A stretch of DNA of 40,499 nt from Eubacterium sp. (GTDB taxonomy: Bacteria > Bacillota > Clostridia > Lachnospirales > Lachnospiraceae), in NCBI GenBank assembly GCA_022791495.1, contig JAAVZE010000014.1, positions 1 through 40,499 of the forward strand, in the 5' to 3' direction. Shown here piece by piece: positions 7,852 to 15,161 of this stretch (positions are counted from its first letter, which is position 1; every line of letters begins with the position of its first letter). The translations under genes and the position numbers were made by a program. The notes under the pieces are model-generated. The model was not told the DNA's origin, made no database searches, and saw only the letters and a program-made list of their open reading frames with translations.

Positions 7852-8760
7852 ATGAAAAACGTAAAAACACACATATCTGAGTATCTGAACTATTGCCAAT
7901 CCCAAAAAAGACTGAATCAAAAGACCTTGAAGGCATATCGGACCGACCTGGGGCAGATGGAATGCCAGCTCCCCACTGACGACATTCTGTCAATAACTCC
8001 CATGGTACTGGAAAATTACATTGCGGACCTCCACAGAAGATATGCTCCCCGGACGGTAAGACGAAAAATCGCTTCAATCAAGGCATTCTTCCGCTTTTTG
8101 GAACAAAAGGAGCGAATTGACCGCAGCCCATTCCACAAAATGGAAATCAAATTCCGAGAACCTGTTATACTGCCCAAAACGATCTCCCTACACACGATCG
8201 AAACATTTCTTTCCGCTATTTATCAGCAATACAAAAATGCCCTCCGGGACGCCGCAGTCATCGAAATCCTTTTCGCCACCGGTATCCGGATCTCTGAGCT
8301 CTGCTCTTTAAGACCAAAAGATGTGGATCTGCAGGACAATTGTATCCTGATCTACGGAAAAGGCTCCAAAGAAAGAAAAATTCAGATCGGTAATGATGAC
8401 GTCAACTGCATCTTACAGAAATATAAAAGCTCCTACCTTACCGAAATGCAGGCCTGTGATCACTTCTTTGCCAATCAGAACCAGACTCCCCTCTCCGATC
8501 AGTCTGTCCGCAGAATGATCAACCGCTATACGTCCCTTGCCTCGATCGATTTACATATCACCCCCCACATGTTTCGCCACACCTTCGCCACCAGCCTGTT
8601 GGAAGCAGATGTGGACATCCGCTACATCCAGAAAATGCTAGGACACAATTCGATCCATGTCACAGAAATCTATACCCACGTCGCCATGGCAAAACAGCGG
8701 GATATCCTGAGGACAAAACATCCAAGGAAGGATTTAAGAATAGGAGAGAGAGCGGATTGA
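7852..8760 (+). CDS. Tyrosine recombinase/integrase (XerC/D-like)
   Basis: The 302-residue protein has an N-terminal SAM-like core-binding domain (about 5-90) and a C-terminal catalytic domain with the complete active site. The Arg is in ATGIRISELCSL, the Lys in GKGSKERKI, HxxR is in HMFRHTFATSLL, the second His in MLGHNSIHVTEIY, and the nucleophilic Tyr in the same segment. It should cut and rejoin DNA at paired 11-13 bp sites. AAAGGAG precedes the ATG. A perfect 11-7-11 inverted repeat lies 72 bp after its stop codon, and the flanking ABC remnant suggests past rearrangement. It is not clearly the housekeeping XerC or XerD; it sits among defence genes. Confidence 0.88.
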   Translation: MKNVKTHISEYLNYCQSQKRLNQKTLKAYRTDLGQMECQLPTDDILSITPMVLENYIADLHRRYAPRTVRRKIASIKAFFRFLEQKERIDRSPFHKMEIKFREPVILPKTISLHTIETFLSAIYQQYKNALRDAAVIEILFATGIRISELCSLRPKDVDLQDNCILIYGKGSKERKIQIGNDDVNCILQKYKSSYLTEMQACDHFFANQNQTPLSDQSVRRMINRYTSLASIDLHITPHMFRHTFATSLLEADVDIRYIQKMLGHNSIHVTEIYTHVAMAKQRDILRTKHPRKDLRIGERAD

Positions 8761-8832
8761 CGGATAAAATTGAATGGGAGCTTGGAATGAAGGGACTTCT
8801 GCCGAGGCAGGGGTTCTTTTTTTGTGGGGAGA

Positions 8833-8861
8833 GTGACGGATAACAAATTATTATCCGTCAC
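8833..8861. repeat. Perfect 11-bp inverted repeat with 7-bp spacer, possible recombinase core site
   Basis: GTGACGGATAA at 8833-8843 and its exact reverse complement at 8851-8861 flank the 7-bp spacer CAAATTA. A further direct copy of TGACGGATAA overlaps the recombinase stop codon at 8758-8767. Two inverted 11-bp arms around a 6-8 bp centre is the layout of tyrosine recombinase crossover sites. There is no T-run on either side, which argues against a terminator. Confidence 0.45.
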
Positions 8862-8883
8862 TTATCACTCGCTTCCCATCTCC

Positions 8884-10398
8884 CTACCCTCTAGACTGCT
8901 TTATCAGATTCAATGCCGCAGCATCTATATCAAAAACCGTTCCTAAACCATCAGCCCAGCGGTCCCAAAAATCGATCGTTGCACTCCTTGGTTCCTCTTT
9001 CGGCTTATTTAGGATGATTTTTGATGGAAGCATAATTGCATCGCCGACGACTACGCATTCGCCAACATCCAGATTGGGCAGCATATCAACAATGCCGACT
9101 AGGGAATCTGTCAGCATCGCCGCCACAGCAGACTTGTCCCGGTCATTTGTCACTTTTAGACTAACAATATTGTTGCACTGTGACATGATCGTTGTATTTA
9201 ATTCTGCCGGTCTTTGCGAAACGATAAGCAGACCAATACCGTATTTCCTTCCCTCTTTTGCGATCCTTTCAAAAATCTCCAGCGACTTTTTCTCAACTGC
9301 CTTCATTTTTGACATATCATTTGACATATAAATATGCGCTTCATCACAAACTAAAACCAATGGGTGCCTTACTTCATCCACAGTGGGAGACATCCAAAAC
9401 TGAATGTCGTATATAAGTCTGGTTACAATACCGATGATGATCGCTAACATATCAGATGGAACTTCCGACAGATCAATTACCTTTATCCTAAATCGGCTCT
9501 TATTCATTATCCTCGATACAAATTGGTTCAGATAGGCAGCATCCGCAGTATCTCTTTCATTAAAGACAAAACCGTACTTCTTATCATCCCTCTTTGTTAT
9601 CAGACGTGTAATGAGATTAGTCAGTTTATCGTAATACTGCCCCTTTTTAGTTTTTGCCTGCCCTTTCTTGTCCCCACTTTTATATTCTTCTCCCGTATCG
9701 ATCTCCAAACTATTTTGTTCCTCCAGATACGCTATCAGCTCTTTCGCCGAAAAAGGAACCGGCGTATCTGCCGTTACGATTTCTTCTGAAACGCCACTCA
9801 TGTTGTTCTCTATATATTTCTTTTTTTCTTTTAATATATAATTAATTACGGCAGCCCGCTGGTTTGTAGAAGTTCCTTCAGAGGATTCCACAAACAACGA
9901 GTGGATCTCCTCATAATTGAAAAACCATAATGGAATGTGCAGGCCTTCTGGATCATCACATATTTTAATCTGATCTGCATAAGACAACTTATTATATTCT
10001 CCATGTAGGTCAAAAACGATCATATTCGTATGGGGTAATTCATCCGCTCTTTCTAATATCTCAGCTACTGTAAAGGATTTTCCACTGCCCGTGCTGCCTA
10101 CAATACAGGCATGTCTTTGAAAAAAACGGTTTCCATCTAAAATAGCCGGAACATCATGATTACTTGCAAAACAACCTATCTCCAGATTTTTATCGCTGGC
10201 TTCCCTGTTATTTATTGCATTCATGATCATCTTCATGGCGGTTTCATTTGGCTGATATACTTCACTATTGATCTCTGGATATGTATTGATTGCTCGCTTA
10301 AATTTAGTTCCTTTTCCTGCTCCATATTTGCTGTAAAAACTCCCCACCAAATGAACAACGCAGAAATTATCTGAATAATAAGTTATCTCTTCATCCAT
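8884..10398 (-). CDS. herA: HerA-like ATPase of a SIR2-HerA defence pair (main part, frameshifted near its start)
   Basis: This 504-residue frame has the FtsK/HerA (DUF87) fold. It shows Walker A GSTGSGKS at 101-108, Walker B LVLVCDEAH at 347-355, an EGRKYGIGLLIVSQRP strand with the arginine-rich sensor region (382-397), and the C-terminal brace. Sequence upstream of this ATG continues in the same frame as a small beta-rich HAS-like domain, but the true start (10627) is one frame away; see 10496-10627. Joined, the protein is about 580 residues. HerA forms hexamers that act with SIR2 NADases or NurA-type nucleases. Its partner here is the SIR2 gene directly upstream, matching the known SIR2-HerA antiphage system. 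Confidence 0.85.
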   Translation of the reverse strand: MDEEITYYSDNFCVVHLVGSFYSKYGAGKGTKFKRAINTYPEINSEVYQPNETAMKMIMNAINNREASDKNLEIGCFASNHDVPAILDGNRFFQRHACIVGSTGSGKSFTVAEILERADELPHTNMIVFDLHGEYNKLSYADQIKICDDPEGLHIPLWFFNYEEIHSLFVESSEGTSTNQRAAVINYILKEKKKYIENNMSGVSEEIVTADTPVPFSAKELIAYLEEQNSLEIDTGEEYKSGDKKGQAKTKKGQYYDKLTNLITRLITKRDDKKYGFVFNERDTADAAYLNQFVSRIMNKSRFRIKVIDLSEVPSDMLAIIIGIVTRLIYDIQFWMSPTVDEVRHPLVLVCDEAHIYMSNDMSKMKAVEKKSLEIFERIAKEGRKYGIGLLIVSQRPAELNTTIMSQCNNIVSLKVTNDRDKSAVAAMLTDSLVGIVDMLPNLDVGECVVVGDAIMLPSKIILNKPKEEPRSATIDFWDRWADGLGTVFDIDAAALNLIKQSRG

Positions 10399-10495
10399 GG
10401 AATCCTCTTCATGAGTCTCCAGCCTTTTTTTCGTTACCTTAGTAAGAATTCCAATCAGTTTTTCATCAGAATTATTTCCTGATAAGATGACAATG

Positions 10496-10627
10496 TCATT
10501 TATTTTTAATACATATTAGAACGTCCTCATTTGAAACGCTCACAACAATTTTTCTGGTATCGACATTTTCTACTGTACCAATGCAGCATGCCGATTGCAG
10601 ACAATCATTTATATTTTGCGAAACCAT
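10496..10627 (-). pseudogene. HerA N-terminal fragment, separated by a frameshift
   Basis: An AGGAGG site 12 bp after the SIR2 stop precedes ATG at 10627. The frame (43 codons) reads MVSQNIND..., with a CIGTVENV and KIVVSVSNEDVLICI beta-strand pattern typical of the HerA N-terminal barrel, and ends at a TGA. Removing one A from the 5-A run at 10503-10507 continues it as CIKINDIVILSG into the main HerA frame. This is therefore the real start of the gene. Confidence 0.75.
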
Positions 10628-10639
10628 TTATTTCCTCCT

Positions 10640-11527
10640 TTAGCCAAAGAAAACATCGGCAAATTCGTTAATATCCCATAAGGGTAAATCTATCATATAT
10701 TTTTTAGCCTTATAAATCATATATTCTTTATCATTTTCATGATAAAAAACAGTAATGTTTTTTCTTTTTAACGCCTTATCAATTATTTTTCCTTTTACAT
10801 CCTTGGCTATTATAAGAACATTTCTCTGGAAACTGTCCATTAATGCTGTGTCAAAATGATCATCGTTAAAACCATAACCATAAAATAAGAGAGAATAGTT
10901 CCCTGGCGAAGTTAACAGATCATTAAATTCTTCACGCATACAGCGAAACGTATTATTTGTCATGCTTTCTCTGTACTTTGAACTACCAGGAGTAACTATT
11001 TCAATATACTCTGTCTTTTCAGAAAGTTCAGAATAATCATTTGTCAAATATTCATTTCCATTCTCATTGATCCAGTTAATAGAACCATGTGGCTTAAACA
11101 GCCTAACCCATTTTTTTGTTGTACAATTATAAGTTTGTGTAGGATGCCTCAATAAATCTCTATCAAATTTACCATATAAACTGCCATAAAAGCCGTTTAT
11201 CACTCCTATGCCAAGTTTATCACACACTATTTCAATTATGCGGTCATAATTCGGTGTCATAATATCGATCACTTTATTATTGATCGTAACAGTACCGCTT
11301 AGATATGCCAACAGACGACTAAATCCAGTATTATTTTTTATAATATTATCGTGAAGATTTTCCTCTGATTTCAAGATATATTTAGCTGTAGAATTCTTTA
11401 TAAAATCCACTAATTTACTTTCTTCTTGCGAAAGATCTACAAGTCCCGCTTCTAAGCCTTTTGTCTTTATATTATTATAACGACCAGCCCACATTTTTTT
11501 CAGGTCTTTATCATTTTTTTTTATCAA
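10640..11527 (-). CDS. SIR2-like NADase of a SIR2-HerA pair, C-terminal part (frameshifted)
   Basis: This 295-residue frame holds the catalytic half of a SIR2-like (SIR2_2) domain. The motifs are MTPNYD at 90-95, FKPHGSINW at about 144-152 with the conserved His, and LLFYGYGFNDDHF at 213-225. Such proteins hydrolyse NAD+ when a phage is sensed and arrest the cell. The TTG at 11527 is only where the frame opens: the true N terminus, including the glycine-rich NAD loop, is in another frame at 11511-11756, split by a 9-A run at 11514-11522. Removing one A joins them. The stop lies 12 bp before the HerA start with AGGAGG between, so the genes are translationally coupled or nearly so. Confidence 0.82.
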   Translation of the reverse strand: MIKKNDKDLKKMWAGRYNNIKTKGLEAGLVDLSQEESKLVDFIKNSTAKYILKSEENLHDNIIKNNTGFSRLLAYLSGTVTINNKVIDIMTPNYDRIIEIVCDKLGIGVINGFYGSLYGKFDRDLLRHPTQTYNCTTKKWVRLFKPHGSINWINENGNEYLTNDYSELSEKTEYIEIVTPGSSKYRESMTNNTFRCMREEFNDLLTSPGNYSLLFYGYGFNDDHFDTALMDSFQRNVLIIAKDVKGKIIDKALKRKNITVFYHENDKEYMIYKAKKYMIDLPLWDINEFADVFFG

Positions 11528-11756
11528 TTTCCTTATCTAAATGTTCTGCTAATTCTTTCATCCCTGGTATTCCATACAGGATTGAAAGCCCAGTGCCTAT
11601 TATCAGTTTAGACATATTATTTCTTGAAAGATTTCTTTGTTTTATATCTTCCACGATATCATCAAAACGTTCTGAATGTATTTCTATTCCTTCGATTTCC
11701 ACATACACCCTTCTCTCATCTAATCCATCATTAGCATGGTCAAATTCTTTATTCAA
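11511..11756 (-). CDS. SIR2-like NADase, N-terminal part (frameshifted)
   Basis: This 81-codon frame ends LIIGTGLSILYGIPGMKELA and DKEIDKKK. The GTGLS at 54-58 followed by YGIPG is the NAD-binding loop of SIR2 proteins. It starts at TTG 11756, preceded by a purine-rich GGAGAGGGGGG site. It terminates inside a 9-A run; with 8 As it reads on into the frame at 10640-11527, giving a protein of about 370 residues. Three 10-bp spaced TGTCGAA-like repeats lie about 32 bp upstream. Confidence 0.75.
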   Translation of the reverse strand: MNKEFDHANDGLDERRVYVEIEGIEIHSERFDDIVEDIKQRNLSRNNMSKLIIGTGLSILYGIPGMKELAEHLDKEIDKKK

Positions 11757-11787
11757 TTATACCCCCCTCTCCTAACAAGAAAATTCG

Positions 11788-11814
11788 TTCGACACCATTC
11801 GACACACATCGACA
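11788..11814 (-). promoter_or_regulatory. Three tandem TGTCGAA-type repeats at 10-bp spacing (possible Spo0A boxes)
   Basis: Reading the minus strand toward SIR2, TGTCGAT, TGTCGAA and TGTCGAA occur at 11814-11808, 11804-11798 and 11794-11788, exactly one helical turn apart in the same orientation. The Spo0A box consensus is TGNCGAA, and Spo0A dimers bind tandem boxes at about 10-bp spacing. The position just upstream of SIR2 suggests control of the defence operon. No convincing -10 is visible next to it. Confidence 0.45.
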
Positions 11815-11822
11815 AAACCACT

Positions 11823-11858
11823 AAAAAAGCGCCTGTTTACAGCATTTTGTAAACAGGC
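11823..11858 (-). terminator. Intrinsic terminator after the flavoprotein gene
   Basis: On the minus strand, GCCTGTTTAC (11858-11849) pairs perfectly with GTAAACAGGC (11840-11831) and is followed by GC and six Ts (11828-11823). It lies 21 bp after the stop codon of the gene at 11880-12365. Confidence 0.9.
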
Positions 11859-11879
11859 AGTTATACAAAAATTTTAAAT

Positions 11880-12365
11880 TTATTTCTTTATAATTTCTTT
11901 TGCACCTTTGCCTGTCATGTGCTCAATAGACAATTCTATCATACACAGGGCACTCCATCCCCTGGCGATCTCCTGGCTCCTGTTTATTCCGCTGTCCTCA
12001 GGGTGATATTTGATTGCCAGCTTTTCTATTGCACGACCTATTTCATCTTGATCTTCTAGTATCCGAATTTTCCCAAATACAATCACGCTTTTATAATAAG
12101 TCGTATATTCTTCTGGGACAATCTTATCCTGGGCAATTACACAAAAGGATGCTTTATTGCATTTTCGTATGGCGTCTATTTTATGGCCTTCTTTTGCGGC
12201 ATGAAATAATATCTTATGATCTTCATAAATATAACTGATGGGTACGGCATAGGGGTATTCCTCATCCCCTAGTAATGCCAGCACGCCGGAAGTTCCATTT
12301 TTAAGTATTTCAATACTCTCTTCGTCGCTTAAAAGCTGTCTTTTTCTACGCATTTCTCTAAACAT
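11880..12365 (-). CDS. Pyridoxamine 5'-phosphate oxidase-family flavoprotein (Nim-like)
   Basis: The 161-residue protein has the split-barrel FMN-binding fold. It starts MFREMRRKRQLLSDEE, followed by SGVLALLGDEEYPYAVPISYIY and the FHAAKEGHKIDAI segment with the conserved His, as in NimA-type nitroimidazole reductases and related flavin reductases. An actual nitroimidazole activity is not shown by sequence. ATG at 12365 is chosen because it matches the family start and has a GGAAGG site; the frame opens further upstream at 12431 and would then overlap the previous gene. It is the last gene of the uracil-DNA glycosylase operon and is closed by a strong terminator. Confidence 0.82.
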   Translation of the reverse strand: MFREMRRKRQLLSDEESIEILKNGTSGVLALLGDEEYPYAVPISYIYEDHKILFHAAKEGHKIDAIRKCNKASFCVIAQDKIVPEEYTTYYKSVIVFGKIRILEDQDEIGRAIEKLAIKYHPEDSGINRSQEIARGWSALCMIELSIEHMTGKGAKEIIKK

Positions 12366-12409
12366 TTCTTTGCCTTCCTCTCTTCTATTTATCACTTGTA
12401 TCGTACAAT

Positions 12410-13384
12410 TTATCTGCAATGATCCTGACAACGTTTTTTTCTATTGATCCAGGCAACAGAAGTATCCATTGCCGCACGGCATGCCTTCGTCTCATCCAGT
12501 GCATTCAGCATGACAAAATCATGGATCATCCCCTGAAATCTCACTGCTGTTACATCCACCCCGGCTTCCCGCAGCTTTCTGGCATACGCCTCCCCTTCAT
12601 CGCGAAGAACATCCGCCTCTCCATTTAAAATCATCGCCTCGGGAAGCCCCTTCAGCTGCCAGGTATCCGCCCTGAGGGGAGATGCCGTGATCTCATTCCT
12701 ATCACATGGCGACATGGTATACTGATCCCAGAACCACTTCATCCCTTCCCGGTAGAGATAGTACCCCTCGGCAAACTGGCGATAAGAATCTGTGCAAAAG
12801 CAGGCATTTGTAACGGGATAATATAAGAGCTGCTTTTGTATATAGGGCCCCTTTCTTTCTTTTGCCATAATTGTCATGGCAATCGTCATATTTCCCCCCA
12901 CGCTGTCCCCTGCTACAGTAAGAGTACACGGGTTCATGCAAATGTCCATCTTTTCCAGAATCGATGAGAGCCTACATAACACATTATAACACTGTTCGAT
13001 GGCCACTGGATAACGTGCTTCCGGCGAACGGCTGTATTCCGGAAATACCACGATAGAATCTGTCCTTGCAGCCAATTCCCTCACCAGCTTTTCATGAGTA
13101 TGAAAGCTTCCAAATACCCATCCTGCGCCGTGAATATAAAAAATCACATTTGCTGGAGACGTAATATATTCCGGGCAGACTATATAGACTGGGATCTCCC
13201 CCCATTCCCCCGTATTCACGGCAATCTGCCTGACTCCAGCCGGATACATACACACCGGCGCATTCTGCGCCTTCTCCAGAACTTCCCGCCCCTTCCATGG
13301 CGGCATCTGAAAAATCAAAGGCGGTTTAGAGTTAGCATTCGCGACCTCCACTGCCTCTGATTCAAGAGATATTCTATTTCCCAT
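12410..13384 (-). CDS. Alpha/beta hydrolase (hormone-sensitive-lipase-type esterase)
   Basis: The 324-residue protein shows the hormone-sensitive-lipase family signs. The oxyanion-hole motif is HGAGWVFG (variant of HGGG) at about 124-131, the nucleophile elbow is VAGDSVGGNM with the catalytic Ser, NGEADVLRDEG supplies the Asp, and FQGMIHDF supplies the His. It likely hydrolyses short-chain esters or carbamates in the cytoplasm. No signal peptide is visible. It lies in the middle of the operon, 87 bp after the NUDIX gene and 44 bp before the Nim-like gene. The natural substrate is unknown. Confidence 0.87.
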   Translation of the reverse strand: MGNRISLESEAVEVANANSKPPLIFQMPPWKGREVLEKAQNAPVCMYPAGVRQIAVNTGEWGEIPVYIVCPEYITSPANVIFYIHGAGWVFGSFHTHEKLVRELAARTDSIVVFPEYSRSPEARYPVAIEQCYNVLCRLSSILEKMDICMNPCTLTVAGDSVGGNMTIAMTIMAKERKGPYIQKQLLYYPVTNACFCTDSYRQFAEGYYLYREGMKWFWDQYTMSPCDRNEITASPLRADTWQLKGLPEAMILNGEADVLRDEGEAYARKLREAGVDVTAVRFQGMIHDFVMLNALDETKACRAAMDTSVAWINRKKRCQDHCR

Positions 13385-13471
13385 CGTAAGGTTCCTTCGA
13401 CAACTTTCTTACTTCATTTTATTCCACTCCCTGAACACCGACACAAAAAATACAGCCCATTAACAGGAGTT

Positions 13472-13960
13472 CTATCTCTCAATGACTTCTTTTACCAGCT
13501 GCCAGGCAATGCTGCCATCCCGGAGAAGCGGCAACGCTTCGCCAAATTTGACCCATTCAGCAGAATCAACTTCTCCTGACAAGGTAAAATCCTTTTTATC
13601 TACAACCGCCTTATAGCCCAGCATGAGCATCTCCTTCTTATCATAGGGATAACTTCTTATGTATTCCACTTTCTTCACCGTTAAACCAATTTCTTCTGCT
13701 ATCTCCCGGACAACCGTGTCCTCTGCCGATTCCCCCATCTTCATGATTCCGGCTACGCATACATATTTCGTTTCCGAAACATAATTTTGCCGCAACAGTA
13801 CGATCTCATCCTGCTCGTTTACAACAGCTGCAATAACACTTGTGGTAAACATATCCCACAAAGGGACATCGCAGGTCTCACAAAAAGGAATAAATCCCTC
13901 ATCCCCTATTTCTTTTTTTATTAATTTCTTCCCACAATGCGGGCAGTATTGAAATGTCAT
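13472..13960 (-). CDS. NUDIX hydrolase with N-terminal zinc ribbon
   Basis: The 162-residue protein begins with a zinc ribbon (CPHCGK at 6-11 and CETC at about 28-31). A NUDIX domain follows with the box GIMKMGESAEDTVVREIAEEIGL, matching Gx5Ex7REUxEExGU. NUDIX enzymes cleave nucleoside diphosphates linked to another group; the zinc ribbon is typical of NudC/NADH pyrophosphatase-like members, though this protein is shorter than NudC. It sits 16 bp after the uracil-DNA glycosylase gene, so nucleotide-pool cleaning together with base excision is a reasonable inference. Confidence 0.88.
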   Translation of the reverse strand: MTFQYCPHCGKKLIKKEIGDEGFIPFCETCDVPLWDMFTTSVIAAVVNEQDEIVLLRQNYVSETKYVCVAGIMKMGESAEDTVVREIAEEIGLTVKKVEYIRSYPYDKKEMLMLGYKAVVDKKDFTLSGEVDSAEWVKFGEALPLLRDGSIAWQLVKEVIER

Positions 13961-13976
13961 AATTCGTGCCTCCGAG

Positions 13977-14543
13977 CTAACTAATGCTTCCTTGTTCTCC
14001 TCGTTTTTTCACAATTTCCATAAAATCTCTTTTCGCGATCTCATACTTGGAAGGATCCCGCAGGATGGCAGAGGGATGATACGTCGCAGTCAACGCACAG
14101 TCTTTGCGGTGTATCCAGGTGCCATGCTGCCTTGTAATCTTAAAATCTGGCGAAATAATACGCTGCGCGGCAACACGGCCAAGACACACGATAATTCTAG
14201 GTTTTAAAAGGAACGTCTCATACTTCAGATATGGAAAACATGCTTCTTTTTCCTCTTCCTTTGGATCACGGTTACCAGGAGGGTGGCATTTTAGAATGTT
14301 GGTAATGTATAGTTCATCTCTGTCCAGTCCGCAATCCTGTAAAATGCTGTCTAATATTTCCCCCGATCTCCCGACAAACGGAATCCCCTGCTGATCTTCT
14401 TGTCCTCCAGGAGCTTCGGCAATCAGCATTAGATCAGCCTGATAATTTCCACGTCCCATGACAGCCTGGTTCCTGGTCCTGCTCAATGGACACCGGGTAC
14501 AGGCGGCAACGTGCTGTTCAATATCTTTCCATGTAAATTGCAT
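13977..14543 (-). CDS. Family 4 uracil-DNA glycosylase
   Basis: The 188-residue protein has the features of iron-sulfur uracil-DNA glycosylases. An early CTRCPLSRTRNQAV pair of cysteines, LIAEAPGGQEDQQGIPFVGRSG (motif 1 in the GEAPGxxED form, here AEAPG), YITNILKCHPPGNRDP with another cysteine, and a late ATYHPSAIL (motif 2 with His). It removes uracil from DNA. It is the first gene of a four-gene operon with a good promoter 62-90 bp upstream. A GGAG site precedes the ATG. Confidence 0.9.
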   Translation of the reverse strand: MQFTWKDIEQHVAACTRCPLSRTRNQAVMGRGNYQADLMLIAEAPGGQEDQQGIPFVGRSGEILDSILQDCGLDRDELYITNILKCHPPGNRDPKEEEKEACFPYLKYETFLLKPRIIVCLGRVAAQRIISPDFKITRQHGTWIHRKDCALTATYHPSAILRDPSKYEIAKRDFMEIVKKRGEQGSIS

Positions 14544-14560
14544 AAAGTCTCCTTTGTAAC

Positions 14561-14581
14561 GTAAACGTATTTACCGTTTAC
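14561..14581. promoter_or_regulatory. Palindromic operator GTAAACG-N7-CGTTTAC in the uracil-DNA glycosylase leader
   Basis: GTAAACG (14561-14567) and CGTTTAC (14575-14581) form a perfect 7-bp inverted repeat with a 7-bp spacer. Copies of CTTTGTAAC lie on both sides (14552-14560 and 14581-14589). It lies between the -10 and the start codon, a roadblock position for a repressor. Confidence 0.5.
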
Positions 14582-14604
14582 TTTGTAACATGTATTTTTA
14601 TTTT

Positions 14605-14633
14605 ATTATACACATAAATAAAAGTGGTTGCAA
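14605..14633 (-). promoter_or_regulatory. Sigma-A promoter of the uracil-DNA glycosylase operon
   Basis: Minus strand: TTGCAA at 14633-14628, a 17-bp spacer, then a perfect TATAAT at 14610-14605. The start codon is 62 bp downstream. Confidence 0.75.
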
Positions 14634-15161
14634 TGTTAATTTGACAGGGAATAATAAGATAAGACAAAGAGGGATAAGGAGATATATATTGGGGATATAG
14701 AAATTTTTGTCATAATTGAATTTTTTACCCTGGATGATAGGACAAAGGGAGGGTTTTTCTTTATATATAAGTATTCTATTTAATTGTCATTAATAAATTA
14801 GTTTATTTATAATTCTACATTAACAGATTAATAGTTATATTGATATATTTCTCAAGACAGTCTGGCACGAGAGGATAAGAAGTACGCTAATATATAAGGT
14901 CGTATTAGGAAACATATCTACAACTATTTATTAGTTTTCAGATTGTAAAAACATATCTACCTAATATATAACTAAAAAAGATAATCACTAGAGCTTCTCA
15001 AATTATGTAGAATAAATTTTTAGATAAAATAATTTTACTGTTACACAAAACTCTGCACAAGAAATAGAAACTTTATACATTTAATTGTTTATCGAAAAAA
15101 CTTTTCTCCTATAAAACATTTGTTTAAAAATCTATATAGAATAGTATATATTACAATAAAT
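14634..15161. other. A/T-rich stretch without genes
   Basis: About 530 bp with no convincing coding frame on either strand. It holds a TTGACA at 14641 with no matching -10, and the 12-mer AAACATATCTAC repeated at 14910 and 14949. There is no clear intrinsic terminator for the cluster that ends at 15162. Its base composition matches that cluster rather than the flank at 11880-14543, so it probably arrived with it. Confidence 0.5.

Noticed and set aside
8799..8824. CTGCC-GA-GGCAG followed by a T-run as a terminator for the tyrosine recombinase
   Set aside because: The loop would be only two bases and four bases separate the stem from the T-run, so the hairpin is not convincing.
10503..11522. 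Programmed ribosomal frameshift in SIR2 or HerA
   Set aside because: No recognisable +1 site such as the prfB type, and no supporting downstream structure was seen; simple indel or slippage is the better explanation.
14641..14700. Plus-strand promoter and small gene starting at TTGACA
   Set aside because: No -10 at proper spacing and no coding frame of useful length follows.
14910..14960. 12-bp direct repeat AAACATATCTAC
   Set aside because: Only two copies in very A/T-rich non-coding sequence; no further structure.
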